From NCBI GenBank assembly GCA_023433345.1, contig JAEZDA010000084.1:1-64000 (forward strand): DNA of 64,000 nucleotides, written 5' to 3'. Shown here one piece after another: positions 43,250 through 51,904 of this stretch. This DNA is from Bacteroidota bacterium (lineage in GTDB: Bacteria; Bacteroidota; Bacteroidia; Chitinophagales; Chitinophagaceae). Position numbers and translations under genes: made by a program. The notes below the pieces were generated by a model. The model did no database searches. It was not told the DNA's origin and was given only the letters and a program-made list of their open reading frames with translations. Numbering within the stretch: position 1 is the stretch's first letter; each line of letters opens with the position of its first letter.

Positions 43250-46200
43250 ATGAGTCAAAAAAAATATTGGGGAAATTTCGGACAGTTCAATCAGTCGGAT
43301 GCTTCCAGGGAAGCTGCAGCTAACGAGTTTGGAGAAGACCTGCTTCCTGTGGAAGAATTGAATGAAGGCTTGCTTGACGGCAAAACTCCCCGACGTGATT
43401 TTTTAAAATATCTGGGTTTCAGCACAGCAGCGGCAGCCCTTGCAGCAAGCTGTCAGACTCCCGTGCGAAAGGCGATCCCTTACCTCCAAAAGCCGGATAA
43501 TGTTACGCCTGGTATCGCAGATTATTATGCCTCCACCTTCGTGAACGGAGGAGATGCGATAAGTGTGATAGTGAAGCAGAGAGAAGGTCGACCCATTAAA
43601 ATTGAAGGCAATGAACTGTCATCAATAACAAAGGGCGGAACAAATGCAAGAGCCCAGGCATCAGTACTGGATCTATATAACACTTCACGTCTTCGCCACC
43701 CGCTGCAACGCGCAGGAAATGATTATAAAGAAGTAAGCACCTTTGATGCTTTCGACAATATGGTGATGCAGGCGATTGCAAATGCAGGTGGTAAACAGGT
43801 CGTTCTGCTTACCTCTACAATAAATTCGCCTACAACACTTCAGGTGATATCACGCTTTCTGGCAAAATATCCCGGAAGCAAACACGTTCAATACGACGCA
43901 TTCAGCAACAGTGGTATGTTGCTCGCGAACCAGGCAGACTATGGCAAACGCCACATCCCTTCCTATCATTTTGATAAAGCAAAAACTATAGTAAGTATAG
44001 GCGCTGATTTCCTTGGAACATGGATCAGCCCCGTAGAATTCAGCACGCAATACGCCGTTAACCGCAGAATGGGAGATGGAAAAAATTCCCGGCTTAGCAG
44101 GCATATACATTTTGAAAGTTTCATGAGCCTCACGGGTTCAAATGCTGATGACCGCTTCATGCATAAACCTTCCGAAACAGGAGCGATCGCCCTGGGCATT
44201 CTTGCTAAACTCGGAGGAAGCGTTTCTGCACCAAACGTTTCAGATGCAAATACAAAAAAAGGTATCGACCTGGCCGCTGCAGCATTGAACGCCAGCAAAG
44301 GTCAGGCCCTGGTGGTTTGCGGAAGTAATGATCCTGCAGTTCAATCTGTGGTGAATGCCATCAACGAAGCGATAGGCGCAAACGGCACTACAATAAACCA
44401 CAGCATTTCTTCTAACTACCGTATGGGCGTAGACGCAGATATGGTTACGCTTGCAAATGATATGCAGGCGGGAAATGTAGGCGCATTGCTTGTTTACGAT
44501 TGCAACCCGGTTTATTCTTATGCTGATGGTAAAAAATTCGGCGAAAACATGCTGAGGCTTCCTGTAACTGTTTCTTTCAATTCAACGATGGATGAAACAA
44601 CAGAGTGCTGCAAATATGTTTGCCCTTCTCATCACTGGCTGGAAAGCTGGGGCGATGCAGAACCGAAAACCGGTTACTTCTCCATGATACAACCGGTTAT
44701 CAATCCATTGTTCAAAACAAGGGCTTTTCAAACCTCGCTGATGAAATGGTCTGGATCGGGAGCCTCACCAACAGTAGTTACCACTTCAGATACATTGGGA
44801 TTACAATCACCTTCAACTACAGACGGAGCCGACTACGAATCTTTCTTCAAAAGCTACTGGACAGCAAAACTTGGCGGTGAAGCTAATTATAACAAGGCAC
44901 TGCAAGACGGTGTGGTGGAACCCGCGGGTGCACAAGGCCCCGCGCCATCAACGACAGGAGCAGCAACTGATTCGCTTGCTACCGGTACCGCCGCAATCAC
45001 ATCTTCGTTTACCCGTGGCAGTTATAACAGCGCAGGCCTCGCCGACGCTGCAAACAGGGCAGGTGGAATAAAAGGAGGCAATGTTGAAGTGGTGTTTTAT
45101 GAAAAGGTAGGTGTTGGCAACGGTAGCCAGGCAAACAATCCCTGGCTTCAGGAAATGCCTGATCCTATAACCAAGGTTACCTGGGATAACTATGCTATGG
45201 TTAGCCCTGCTCTTGCGAAATCCCTCACCGGAATTGATGTGATGGGAAATAAAAAACATGCAGATGATTACGAGGTTCACCCTGAAAAACCGGTGGTGAA
45301 GCTTACAATAAATAACAGGAGTGTTGAGCTGCCCGTAATGATCGTGCCGGGTGTTCATCCCTCCACTATTGCGGTGGCTGTCGGGTATGGTCGCGAAAGT
45401 GCAAATAAAGATCACAGCATTGAGCGCATTGGCCGCTCGGCTACGGGAGCCGGTAAAAATGTTTATCCGCTGATAGGTTTTAACGGAGCCGCATTTCTTC
45501 ACACCGCGGTTGCAAGCGTTGAGAAAGTTGCCGGAAAATATGCGCTCGCCCAAACGCAGGTTCATCATTTCACCGAGGGACGTCCTGTGATCTACGAAAC
45601 TAACCTTGCCGCATACACGAAAGATCCAAAAGCTTTAATGTCGCATATCCGTGCGGAAAAATTAAACCTCACGGCATTCGGCAGCAAAGACTATGTAAAA
45701 GATGCAACCATTTACCCGCATCATGAAAAGCCCGGGATCAAATGGGGAATGAGCATAGACATGAACACATGTACCGGTTGCAGCGCCTGCGTGGTAGCAT
45801 GCAACGCGGAGAATAATGTGAGCGTGGTAGGTAAAAAAGAAGTTGCCCGTTATCATGATATGCACTGGATGAGGATCGACCGCTATTTTACAGGAGATCC
45901 GAACAATCCGGAAGTGGTTTACCAGCCGATGCTTTGCCAGCATTGCGATAATGCGCCCTGCGAAAACGTTTGCCCGGTTTCCGCCACCAATCACAGTAGT
46001 GAAGGCTTGAACCAAATGGCCTACAACAGGTGCATCGGTACAAGATATTGCGCTAATAACTGTCCGTATAAGGTGAGGCGTTTCAACTGGATGGACTATA
46101 ACGGTTCTGACAGCTTTGCAAACAACCAAAAGCCGATGATCGGGCCATATCTCAACGAGGTTACCGAGCAGATGAATGATGACCTCACAAGAATGGTGCT

Positions 46201-46576
46201 TAATCCGGATGTTACCGTGCGCTCACGCGGGGTGATGGAGAAATGTACTTTCTGTGTGCAACGTTTGCAAGACAGTAAGCTTGAAGCGAAGAAACAGCAG
46301 AACCCTGCATTGGTGAGAAACGTGCAAACGGCCTGCGCTCAGGCATGCCCAACAAACGCTATCACTTTCGGTAATGTAAATGATAAGAAGAGCGAGGTAT
46401 ACAAACTGAGAAATGTTGAACAAACCGACAGAACTTTCTATGTGCTCGAACAGCTTCATACATTAAGCAATGTGAGCTACATGGCGAAGATCAGGAATAC
46501 AGACAGGGAGATTGGACAAGATCATGGTCATAGTGAAACGGCTGTTCATGGTGAAAAAGCACCTGCGGCTCATTAA
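43250..46576 (+). CDS. actB: Alternative complex III iron-sulfur subunit (TAT-variant molybdopterin-type)
   Basis: This protein of 1108 residues opens with a TAT-like segment (PRRDFLKYLGFSTAAAALAAS, about 46-66 in two parts) of the variant form without RR-x-FLK at the very start. A molybdopterin-oxidoreductase-like domain follows that has lost cofactor function in this family (ActB1), then a ferredoxin-like part (ActB2) with cysteine clusters CTGCSACVVAC, CQHCDNAPCENVCP, CIGTRYCANNCPY and CTFCVQR/ACPTNA. These hold three [4Fe-4S] and one [3Fe-4S] centres in characterised enzymes. It faces the periplasm and takes electrons from quinol at ActC. Confidence 0.95.
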   Translation: MSQKKYWGNFGQFNQSDASREAAANEFGEDLLPVEELNEGLLDGKTPRRDFLKYLGFSTAAAALAASCQTPVRKAIPYLQKPDNVTPGIADYYASTFVNGGDAISVIVKQREGRPIKIEGNELSSITKGGTNARAQASVLDLYNTSRLRHPLQRAGNDYKEVSTFDAFDNMVMQAIANAGGKQVVLLTSTINSPTTLQVISRFLAKYPGSKHVQYDAFSNSGMLLANQADYGKRHIPSYHFDKAKTIVSIGADFLGTWISPVEFSTQYAVNRRMGDGKNSRLSRHIHFESFMSLTGSNADDRFMHKPSETGAIALGILAKLGGSVSAPNVSDANTKKGIDLAAAALNASKGQALVVCGSNDPAVQSVVNAINEAIGANGTTINHSISSNYRMGVDADMVTLANDMQAGNVGALLVYDCNPVYSYADGKKFGENMLRLPVTVSFNSTMDETTECCKYVCPSHHWLESWGDAEPKTGYFSMIQPVINPLFKTRAFQTSLMKWSGSGASPTVVTTSDTLGLQSPSTTDGADYESFFKSYWTAKLGGEANYNKALQDGVVEPAGAQGPAPSTTGAATDSLATGTAAITSSFTRGSYNSAGLADAANRAGGIKGGNVEVVFYEKVGVGNGSQANNPWLQEMPDPITKVTWDNYAMVSPALAKSLTGIDVMGNKKHADDYEVHPEKPVVKLTINNRSVELPVMIVPGVHPSTIAVAVGYGRESANKDHSIERIGRSATGAGKNVYPLIGFNGAAFLHTAVASVEKVAGKYALAQTQVHHFTEGRPVIYETNLAAYTKDPKALMSHIRAEKLNLTAFGSKDYVKDATIYPHHEKPGIKWGMSIDMNTCTGCSACVVACNAENNVSVVGKKEVARYHDMHWMRIDRYFTGDPNNPEVVYQPMLCQHCDNAPCENVCPVSATNHSSEGLNQMAYNRCIGTRYCANNCPYKVRRFNWMDYNGSDSFANNQKPMIGPYLNEVTEQMNDDLTRMVLNPDVTVRSRGVMEKCTFCVQRLQDSKLEAKKQQNPALVRNVQTACAQACPTNAITFGNVNDKKSEVYKLRNVEQTDRTFYVLEQLHTLSNVSYMAKIRNTDREIGQDHGHSETAVHGEKAPAAH

Positions 46577-46638
46577 TTAAAAGGCAAGCAGAATTTAAAA
46601 ATTAAAAAGTAAAAATTAAGAGCGAAGGAGAATTTCCA

Positions 46639-46666
46639 ACTTTTGACTTTTGACTTTTGACTTTAT
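46639..46666 (+). repeat. Heptanucleotide repeat ACTTTTG before actC
   Basis: Three ACTTTTG units at 46639-46659 plus a degenerate fourth (ACTTTAT). The array includes the TTG codons that lengthen the open frame upstream of actC, so those starts are not credible. Confidence 0.7.
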
Positions 46667-46676
46667 ACTTCAGAAT

Positions 46677-48134
46677 ATGTCATTACTCAAATACGAATCG
46701 CAACAAAGGGAACCGTTGGTGAATGGTAATAAAACGTACCACCAGGTTACGGAAGATATCATCAGCCCGATAGAGATGAAGCCCACGAAGTTGTGGTATA
46801 TAGGTTTCTGGATCAGCGTTGCGTTGTTGCTTTTCGGGGTGTACAGCGTTTACCGTGAAGTTACCTACGGTGTGGGCCAGTGGAACCTGAACAAGACCAT
46901 CGGCTGGGGTTGGGATATCACCAACTTTGTATGGTGGGTAGGTATTGGTCATGCCGGAACGCTTATCTCCGCCATCCTTCTTCTTTTCCGCCAGGGCTGG
47001 AGAACGGGCGTTAACCGCGCTGCTGAGGCGATGACGATTTTCGCGGTAATGTGCGCCGGCCAGTTCCCTATCTGGCACATGGGCCGTGTATGGATGGCCT
47101 TCTTCGTATTGCCTTATCCAAATACACGCGGACCGCTCTGGGTGAATTTCAACTCACCACTTCTTTGGGACGTATTCGCGATCTCCACTTACTTCACTGT
47201 ATCATTATTGTTCTGGTATTCAGGTTTGCTGCCTGATCTGGCAACGGTGCGCGATCGTGCAAAAACAAAACTTCGTAAGCTATTATATGGTGTGGCCGCT
47301 TTCGGGTGGACCGGCAGTACCAAGCACTGGCAACGCCATGAATCACTTTCACTTGTACTTGCGGGTTTAAGTACGCCGCTTGTATTGAGTGTACACACGA
47401 TAGTATCCTTCGACTTTGCCACTTCCGTGATACCGGGCTGGCACACCACCATCTTCCCGCCCTACTTCGTTGCAGGTGCCATCTTCAGTGGTTTCGCCAT
47501 GGTGCAAACTCTCTTGATAGTAGTAAGAAAGGTGATGAATTTGCAGGATTACATTACGCTTGGCCACATCGAAGCGATGAATAAGGTAATTGTGCTTACA
47601 GGTAGCATTGTAGGTTGTGCCTACCTTACTGAGTTGTTCATTGCCTGGTACGGACAGAACCCTTACGAGTGGTATGCGTTCAAGGAAAACAGGGCAAACC
47701 TTATGTCTCCCTACGGATGGAGCTACTGGTTGATGATGTTCTGCAACGTTGTATCGCCACAGTTATTCTGGAGCCGCAAACTGCGCCGCAACATCACCGT
47801 TACTTTCTTCATGAGTATTATAGTGAACATCGGTATGTGGTATGAGCGCTTCGTGATCATCGTTACTTCAATTTATCGCGACTTCCTTCCATCAAGCTGG
47901 AGTAATTATTACAGCCCGACCATTTACGAGATCGGTTTCTACCTCGGTACTTTCGGACTGTTCTTTACTTGCTTCTTCCTTTTTGCGAAGTACTTCCCGG
48001 TTATCGCCGTGGCGGAAATCAAATCGATATTGAAAACCAGTGGTGAGAACTATAAAGCGAAAATGACGGATATAGAGAAAGCTGATCCCGAACGTTTTTA
48101 CCAGGAAGAGGTCGGGCACGCGCATGCTCATTGA
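46677..48134 (+). CDS. actC: Alternative complex III NrfD/PsrC-like membrane subunit
   Basis: This protein of 485 residues has ten or so membrane helices of the NrfD/PsrC type. Recognisable segments are FVWWVGIGHAGTLISAILLL, AMTIFAVMCAGQFPIWHMGR and VSVHTIVSFDFATSVIPGWH. ActC holds the quinol site and passes electrons to ActB; it may also move protons. ATG 46677 (MSLLKYESQQREP) is the start, since upstream in-frame codons lie in a heptanucleotide repeat. ActF is its paralogue. The spacing to actD is 72 bases. Confidence 0.95.
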   Translation: MSLLKYESQQREPLVNGNKTYHQVTEDIISPIEMKPTKLWYIGFWISVALLLFGVYSVYREVTYGVGQWNLNKTIGWGWDITNFVWWVGIGHAGTLISAILLLFRQGWRTGVNRAAEAMTIFAVMCAGQFPIWHMGRVWMAFFVLPYPNTRGPLWVNFNSPLLWDVFAISTYFTVSLLFWYSGLLPDLATVRDRAKTKLRKLLYGVAAFGWTGSTKHWQRHESLSLVLAGLSTPLVLSVHTIVSFDFATSVIPGWHTTIFPPYFVAGAIFSGFAMVQTLLIVVRKVMNLQDYITLGHIEAMNKVIVLTGSIVGCAYLTELFIAWYGQNPYEWYAFKENRANLMSPYGWSYWLMMFCNVVSPQLFWSRKLRRNITVTFFMSIIVNIGMWYERFVIIVTSIYRDFLPSSWSNYYSPTIYEIGFYLGTFGLFFTCFFLFAKYFPVIAVAEIKSILKTSGENYKAKMTDIEKADPERFYQEEVGHAHAH

Positions 48135-48206
48135 TGCTAACGGTACCGAATAAACGAAAATGAATGAACCGGGCTGAGGCCGGGAAAAAATAAAAGTTGA
48201 AATAAT

Positions 48207-48797
48207 ATGGCCGGAGGAATAAAAAAATTTGTGGTAGGGGCTTTTGATGATGAAGCCGTGCTGTTTCCTGCTGTGAAGAATGTTCGCAAGGCAGGTTATA
48301 AGATCCACGATGTTTACACGCCATTTCCTGTGCATGGTCTTGATCATGCAATGGGGATCCGCGAAACAAGCCTGCACACGGCGGGGTTCATCTATGCGGT
48401 GGCGGGAACCTGTACAGCACTTGGTTTTATGAGCTGGATCTTCACGAAAGACTGGCCGATAAACATCGGTGGTAAACCATTCTTCGCCCTTCCTGCATGG
48501 ATACCCATCACCTTTGAATTGACAGTGCTGTTTTCTGCAGTTGGCATGGTGCTTACGTTTTGCTATCTCTGCCAGTTGTCGCCATTTGTAAAAAAACATC
48601 ATTTCCACCCACGTGCAACAGATGATCTTTTTGTAATGGCAATTGAGTGTACCGACAAAACAAATGATGGTGAGGTGCAACAGTTTTTGCAGAACGCCGG
48701 CGCGAAGGAGGTAAATGTGCAGGTTGCTGAAACAGGGTGGTGGCTTGGAAGATACGATCGCGAGCAAAAACTTTACCGCGACGAAAAAGGATATTGA
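48207..48797 (+). CDS. actD: Alternative complex III subunit ActD (DUF3341)
   Basis: This protein of 196 residues matches DUF3341: an N-terminal ferredoxin-like domain (GAFDDEAVLFPAVKNVRKAGYKIHDVYTPFPVHGLDHAM) read in parts, two membrane helices (about 56-76 and 98-122), and a soluble C-terminal part ending EVNVQVAE. ActD is a small membrane subunit of alternative complex III with no cofactor. The second half lies near the ActC-ActB contact in known structures. Position and length are as expected in the act operon. Confidence 0.93.
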   Translation: MAGGIKKFVVGAFDDEAVLFPAVKNVRKAGYKIHDVYTPFPVHGLDHAMGIRETSLHTAGFIYAVAGTCTALGFMSWIFTKDWPINIGGKPFFALPAWIPITFELTVLFSAVGMVLTFCYLCQLSPFVKKHHFHPRATDDLFVMAIECTDKTNDGEVQQFLQNAGAKEVNVQVAETGWWLGRYDREQKLYRDEKGY

Positions 48798-48829
48798 TTC
48801 AAGAAGCTATAATAGTAATAAGCGTACGG

Positions 48830-49474
48830 ATGAAAAATTTTAAACTATTCAGTGTTTTAGCAATAACCGCAGCCGCAGCAGTGTTTGCGGGCTGCAATGC
48901 AGGTGGAAATAATCCGGGGCGGGTGTATATGCCTGATATGGCTTACAGCCGTGCATATGAAGCTTATGCCGGTCACGATTCATCGATCATAACCACTGAT
49001 GCTTCAAAGCGTGGCGGAAAGGCGATCTATTATGATGCACACCCGGTACATGGAACTGTAAAGCGCGGCGAAGAGCTTCCTTATTCAGGATCGAATGACA
49101 GCACGGGCTACAGGCTCAGCGCAAACCTGGAAAATCCGTTGAAAGATATGAGCATCATCGAAATGCCGGAAGCACAACGCTTATGGCAGATCAATTGCGC
49201 AATTTGCCATGGCGACAAGGGTTCCGGAAATGGTCCTCTTTCAACAAGCGGTAAGGTAGGCGGTGTGGCTAATCTCACCCTTCCTAACTACGTTGCAATG
49301 AAGGACGGAACGATGTTTCATGCGGTTACATACGGCAAAGGATTGATGGGGAGCTATGCTTCCCAGCTTAACAGGCGCCAGCGCTGGATGGTGATCAATT
49401 ATATAAGAACACTTCAGCCTGCCGCAGAAAGTGCAGCAACACCGGCGCCGGCAGACACAACAAAAAAAGGATAA
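48830..49474 (+). CDS. actE: Alternative complex III lipoprotein cytochrome c subunit
   Basis: This protein of 214 residues has a lipoprotein signal with VFAGC (Cys at about residue 21). One heme motif CAICH is followed by GDKGSGNGPLSTSGKVGGVANL and the Met ligand region FHAVTYGKGLMGSYA. ActE is the single-heme, membrane-anchored cytochrome of alternative complex III and can hand electrons to the oxidase. ATG 48830 is used because it begins the lipoprotein signal; the longer frame from 48737 would overlap actD. A Pro/Ala tail ends the protein. Confidence 0.94.
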   Translation: MKNFKLFSVLAITAAAAVFAGCNAGGNNPGRVYMPDMAYSRAYEAYAGHDSSIITTDASKRGGKAIYYDAHPVHGTVKRGEELPYSGSNDSTGYRLSANLENPLKDMSIIEMPEAQRLWQINCAICHGDKGSGNGPLSTSGKVGGVANLTLPNYVAMKDGTMFHAVTYGKGLMGSYASQLNRRQRWMVINYIRTLQPAAESAATPAPADTTKKG

Positions 49475-49494
49475 CACAGAAAAATACTTTTTAG

Positions 49495-50745
49495 ATGAAT
49501 CATCAATTTGAATTACCGGGCAGTTATAAGAAGTGGACACTTGGTTTAATTATCGCCGGTATCATCGCTTTGCTGTACGGGTTTATAATGTATCATCCCT
49601 TTGCACATGCAGGTCACGGTGAAAATGTAAACAGCACACGCTTCTGGGCAGTACTTCTCCAAAACAGTGTGTACTTCCTCCTGGTGGTAAATGCAGCGAT
49701 GTTCTTCCTCTGTGTTACCACTATGGCAATGGGCGGATGGCAGATCGCATTCCGCCGCGTGACGGAAGCCATCTCAAGCGCAGTGCCGGTGTTGGGCGTT
49801 CTCACCCTGATTATTGTATTGTCGATCGTTTGGGGCGGCCGTACAGATATCTATCATTGGATCGACAAGGAAGCGGTTGCAAATGATCCGATCTTAAATG
49901 GCAAAAAAGGCTTTCTGAACCCCGTGTTCTTTTCAGTGTTTTCAATCGTAACTGTTGTTTTATGGTGGCTGCTTGGTAAGAAAATGAGAAGCCTGAGCCA
50001 TGAAACTGATAAAGGTCCGATGGATTATGAAACATCCAAAAAATGGATTTGGGATAATACGGTATGGGCTTCCCTGTTCACGGTTGTATTTACATTGTCA
50101 GTTGCCTCTACGTTGCCATGGCTTTGGTTGATGAGCATTGATGCACACTGGTACAGTACGATGTACAGTTGGTACACTTTCGCGAGCACTTTCGTTGCTG
50201 GCATCGCGCTGATCGCAATTTTTGTGGTTTGGTTGAAAAATCGCGGCCAGTTGGAATATGTCACCGAAGAACATCTTCATGATCTTGGAAAATTCATGTT
50301 CGCATTCTCGATCTTCTGGACCTACCTCTGGTTTTCGCAGTACATGCTTATCTGGTACAGTAACCAGCCGGAAGAAACCAAATATTTTATCGAAAGGATC
50401 GGAACAGCAGAAAAAGCCGGCCCGTACAAAGGAATATTTTTCTTTAACCTGATAGTGAACTTCCTCGCTCCATTGCTAATTCTGATGAAGAAAGGAACGA
50501 AACGTAATTGGACGGTGATCACCTTTATGGCGGTGCTGATCATTTTCGGGCACTGGATAGATTTCTACCAAATGGTAATGCCGGGAACAATGCGCGACCA
50601 TGCACAGCTCATGCCTTTTGAATTTGGTATTGCATGCCTTTTCATCGGGCTTATCATGTGGACAGTCGGAAGATACCTGACAAAGTATCCGTTGAATGCT
50701 AAATATCATCCTTTCATGAAAGAGAGCATGATACACCATACGTAG
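49495..50745 (+). CDS. actF: Alternative complex III membrane subunit ActF
   Basis: This protein of 416 residues has about ten membrane helices, for example KWTLGLIIAGIIALLYGFIM, AVLLQNSVYFLLVVNAAMF and LGKFMFAFSIFWTYLWFSQY, and is a distant ActC paralogue. It lacks cofactors; in this complex it forms a half-channel with ActC. The order actE-actF with 20 bases between, and the next gene coxB, shows the tie between the quinol-oxidising complex and the terminal oxidase. Confidence 0.94.
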   Translation: MNHQFELPGSYKKWTLGLIIAGIIALLYGFIMYHPFAHAGHGENVNSTRFWAVLLQNSVYFLLVVNAAMFFLCVTTMAMGGWQIAFRRVTEAISSAVPVLGVLTLIIVLSIVWGGRTDIYHWIDKEAVANDPILNGKKGFLNPVFFSVFSIVTVVLWWLLGKKMRSLSHETDKGPMDYETSKKWIWDNTVWASLFTVVFTLSVASTLPWLWLMSIDAHWYSTMYSWYTFASTFVAGIALIAIFVVWLKNRGQLEYVTEEHLHDLGKFMFAFSIFWTYLWFSQYMLIWYSNQPEETKYFIERIGTAEKAGPYKGIFFFNLIVNFLAPLLILMKKGTKRNWTVITFMAVLIIFGHWIDFYQMVMPGTMRDHAQLMPFEFGIACLFIGLIMWTVGRYLTKYPLNAKYHPFMKESMIHHT

Positions 50746-50818
50746 AATAAAAGAAACGAAAGAAAATACAAAACTGAGCAGCGTCTCTTTTCACGAAGAG
50801 AAACAAAAATTATAAAAA

Positions 50819-51880
50819 ATGAAAGATCTGTTTGTGGTTGCCATAGTTGTCATGGTCATTGTGGTGATTTTTCAAATTGCCAAGGCAAGCGAATATGTGA
50901 GCATACTGAAAGGTGAGGAGAAATCGCGTAAACAAAACAACAGGATCAATGCGTTCCTGATGCTGGCCTTCCTTGTAATCGGCCTTGCCGGAGCATGGTA
51001 CTGCAACCATCTTTATTATGGCAAAACCTTATTTCCACAAGGATCTGCATCAGTGGAAGGTGAAGAAATAGATTCAATGATGATGGTAACGATTGCCATC
51101 ACCGGTGTTGTGTTTGTGATCACTCAAATTTTGTTGTTCTGGTTCTCGTTTAAATACCAGGAAAAAGATAATCGCAAGGCATACTTCTTTCCTCATAACA
51201 ATAAGCTCGAAATTGTGTGGACGACCATCCCGGCCATCACACTCACAATTCTTATTGTTATCGGTTTAAAATTCTGGTTTAAAATTACCGGTGAACCTCC
51301 AAAAGGACACCTTCTTGTTGAAATCACGGGCCACCAGTTTGGCTGGGATATGCGCTATCCTGGAAAGGATGGAATTTTCGGACAGAAGAATTTCAAACTT
51401 TATAACAAACCTTCAGGTAACAGTCTTGCAGTAGATTTCAATGATCCGGAAAGTCATGATGATATACGTACCACAGAAATGCGTATCCCTGTGGGCCGGC
51501 CGGTGAAGCTTGTAATTCATGCGCAGGATGTGATTCACAGCGTTGGTCTTCCGCATTTCCGTCAAAAGATGGATGCTGTTCCCGGCATCCCAACCACACT
51601 TTGGTTTACGCCAAAGTATACTACCGAGCAAATGAAGGAAAGAACAGGAAATCCGAATTTCGTTTACGAGATCGCCTGCGACCAGATGTGCGGTAACGGA
51701 CACTTTTCGATGAGGGGCGTGGTTGTTGTTGATACAGAAGAAGGTTACGAGAAATGGCTTGCGTCACAGAAGCCGGAATATTTTTCACTGTTTCCTGACA
51801 AAGCTCCTGCAGCCCCGGCACCGGCCGGCACGCAGGATAGTGCAAGAGCACCATTGGCGCAGGCAGCAGTTATTAACTAA
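50819..51880 (+). CDS. coxB: Cytochrome c oxidase subunit II
   Basis: This protein of 353 residues carries the CuA site: His in HSVGLPHFRQK and CDQMCGNGHFSM near the end with two Cys, His and Met. Before it lie four membrane helices: an extra N-terminal pair (LFVVAIVVMVIVVIFQIA and INAFLMLAFLVIGLAGAWYC) followed by the usual two (about 85-110 and 136-158). There is no C-terminal heme domain, so electrons must arrive from ActE or another cytochrome. The Ala/Pro tail is poorly structured. It is the first oxidase gene, 73 bases after actF. Confidence 0.95.
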   Translation: MKDLFVVAIVVMVIVVIFQIAKASEYVSILKGEEKSRKQNNRINAFLMLAFLVIGLAGAWYCNHLYYGKTLFPQGSASVEGEEIDSMMMVTIAITGVVFVITQILLFWFSFKYQEKDNRKAYFFPHNNKLEIVWTTIPAITLTILIVIGLKFWFKITGEPPKGHLLVEITGHQFGWDMRYPGKDGIFGQKNFKLYNKPSGNSLAVDFNDPESHDDIRTTEMRIPVGRPVKLVIHAQDVIHSVGLPHFRQKMDAVPGIPTTLWFTPKYTTEQMKERTGNPNFVYEIACDQMCGNGHFSMRGVVVVDTEEGYEKWLASQKPEYFSLFPDKAPAAPAPAGTQDSARAPLAQAAVIN

Positions 51881-51904
51881 TAGGTTTTTTAATTTATTTA
51901 TATT

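Noticed and set aside
43596..45568. Several long frames antisense to actB
   Set aside because: They follow from the codon composition of a long gene with strong cysteine and domain support on the plus strand.
46650..46676. Upstream TTG start for actC
   Set aside because: It lies inside the ACTTTTG repeat; the family start is at ATG 46677.
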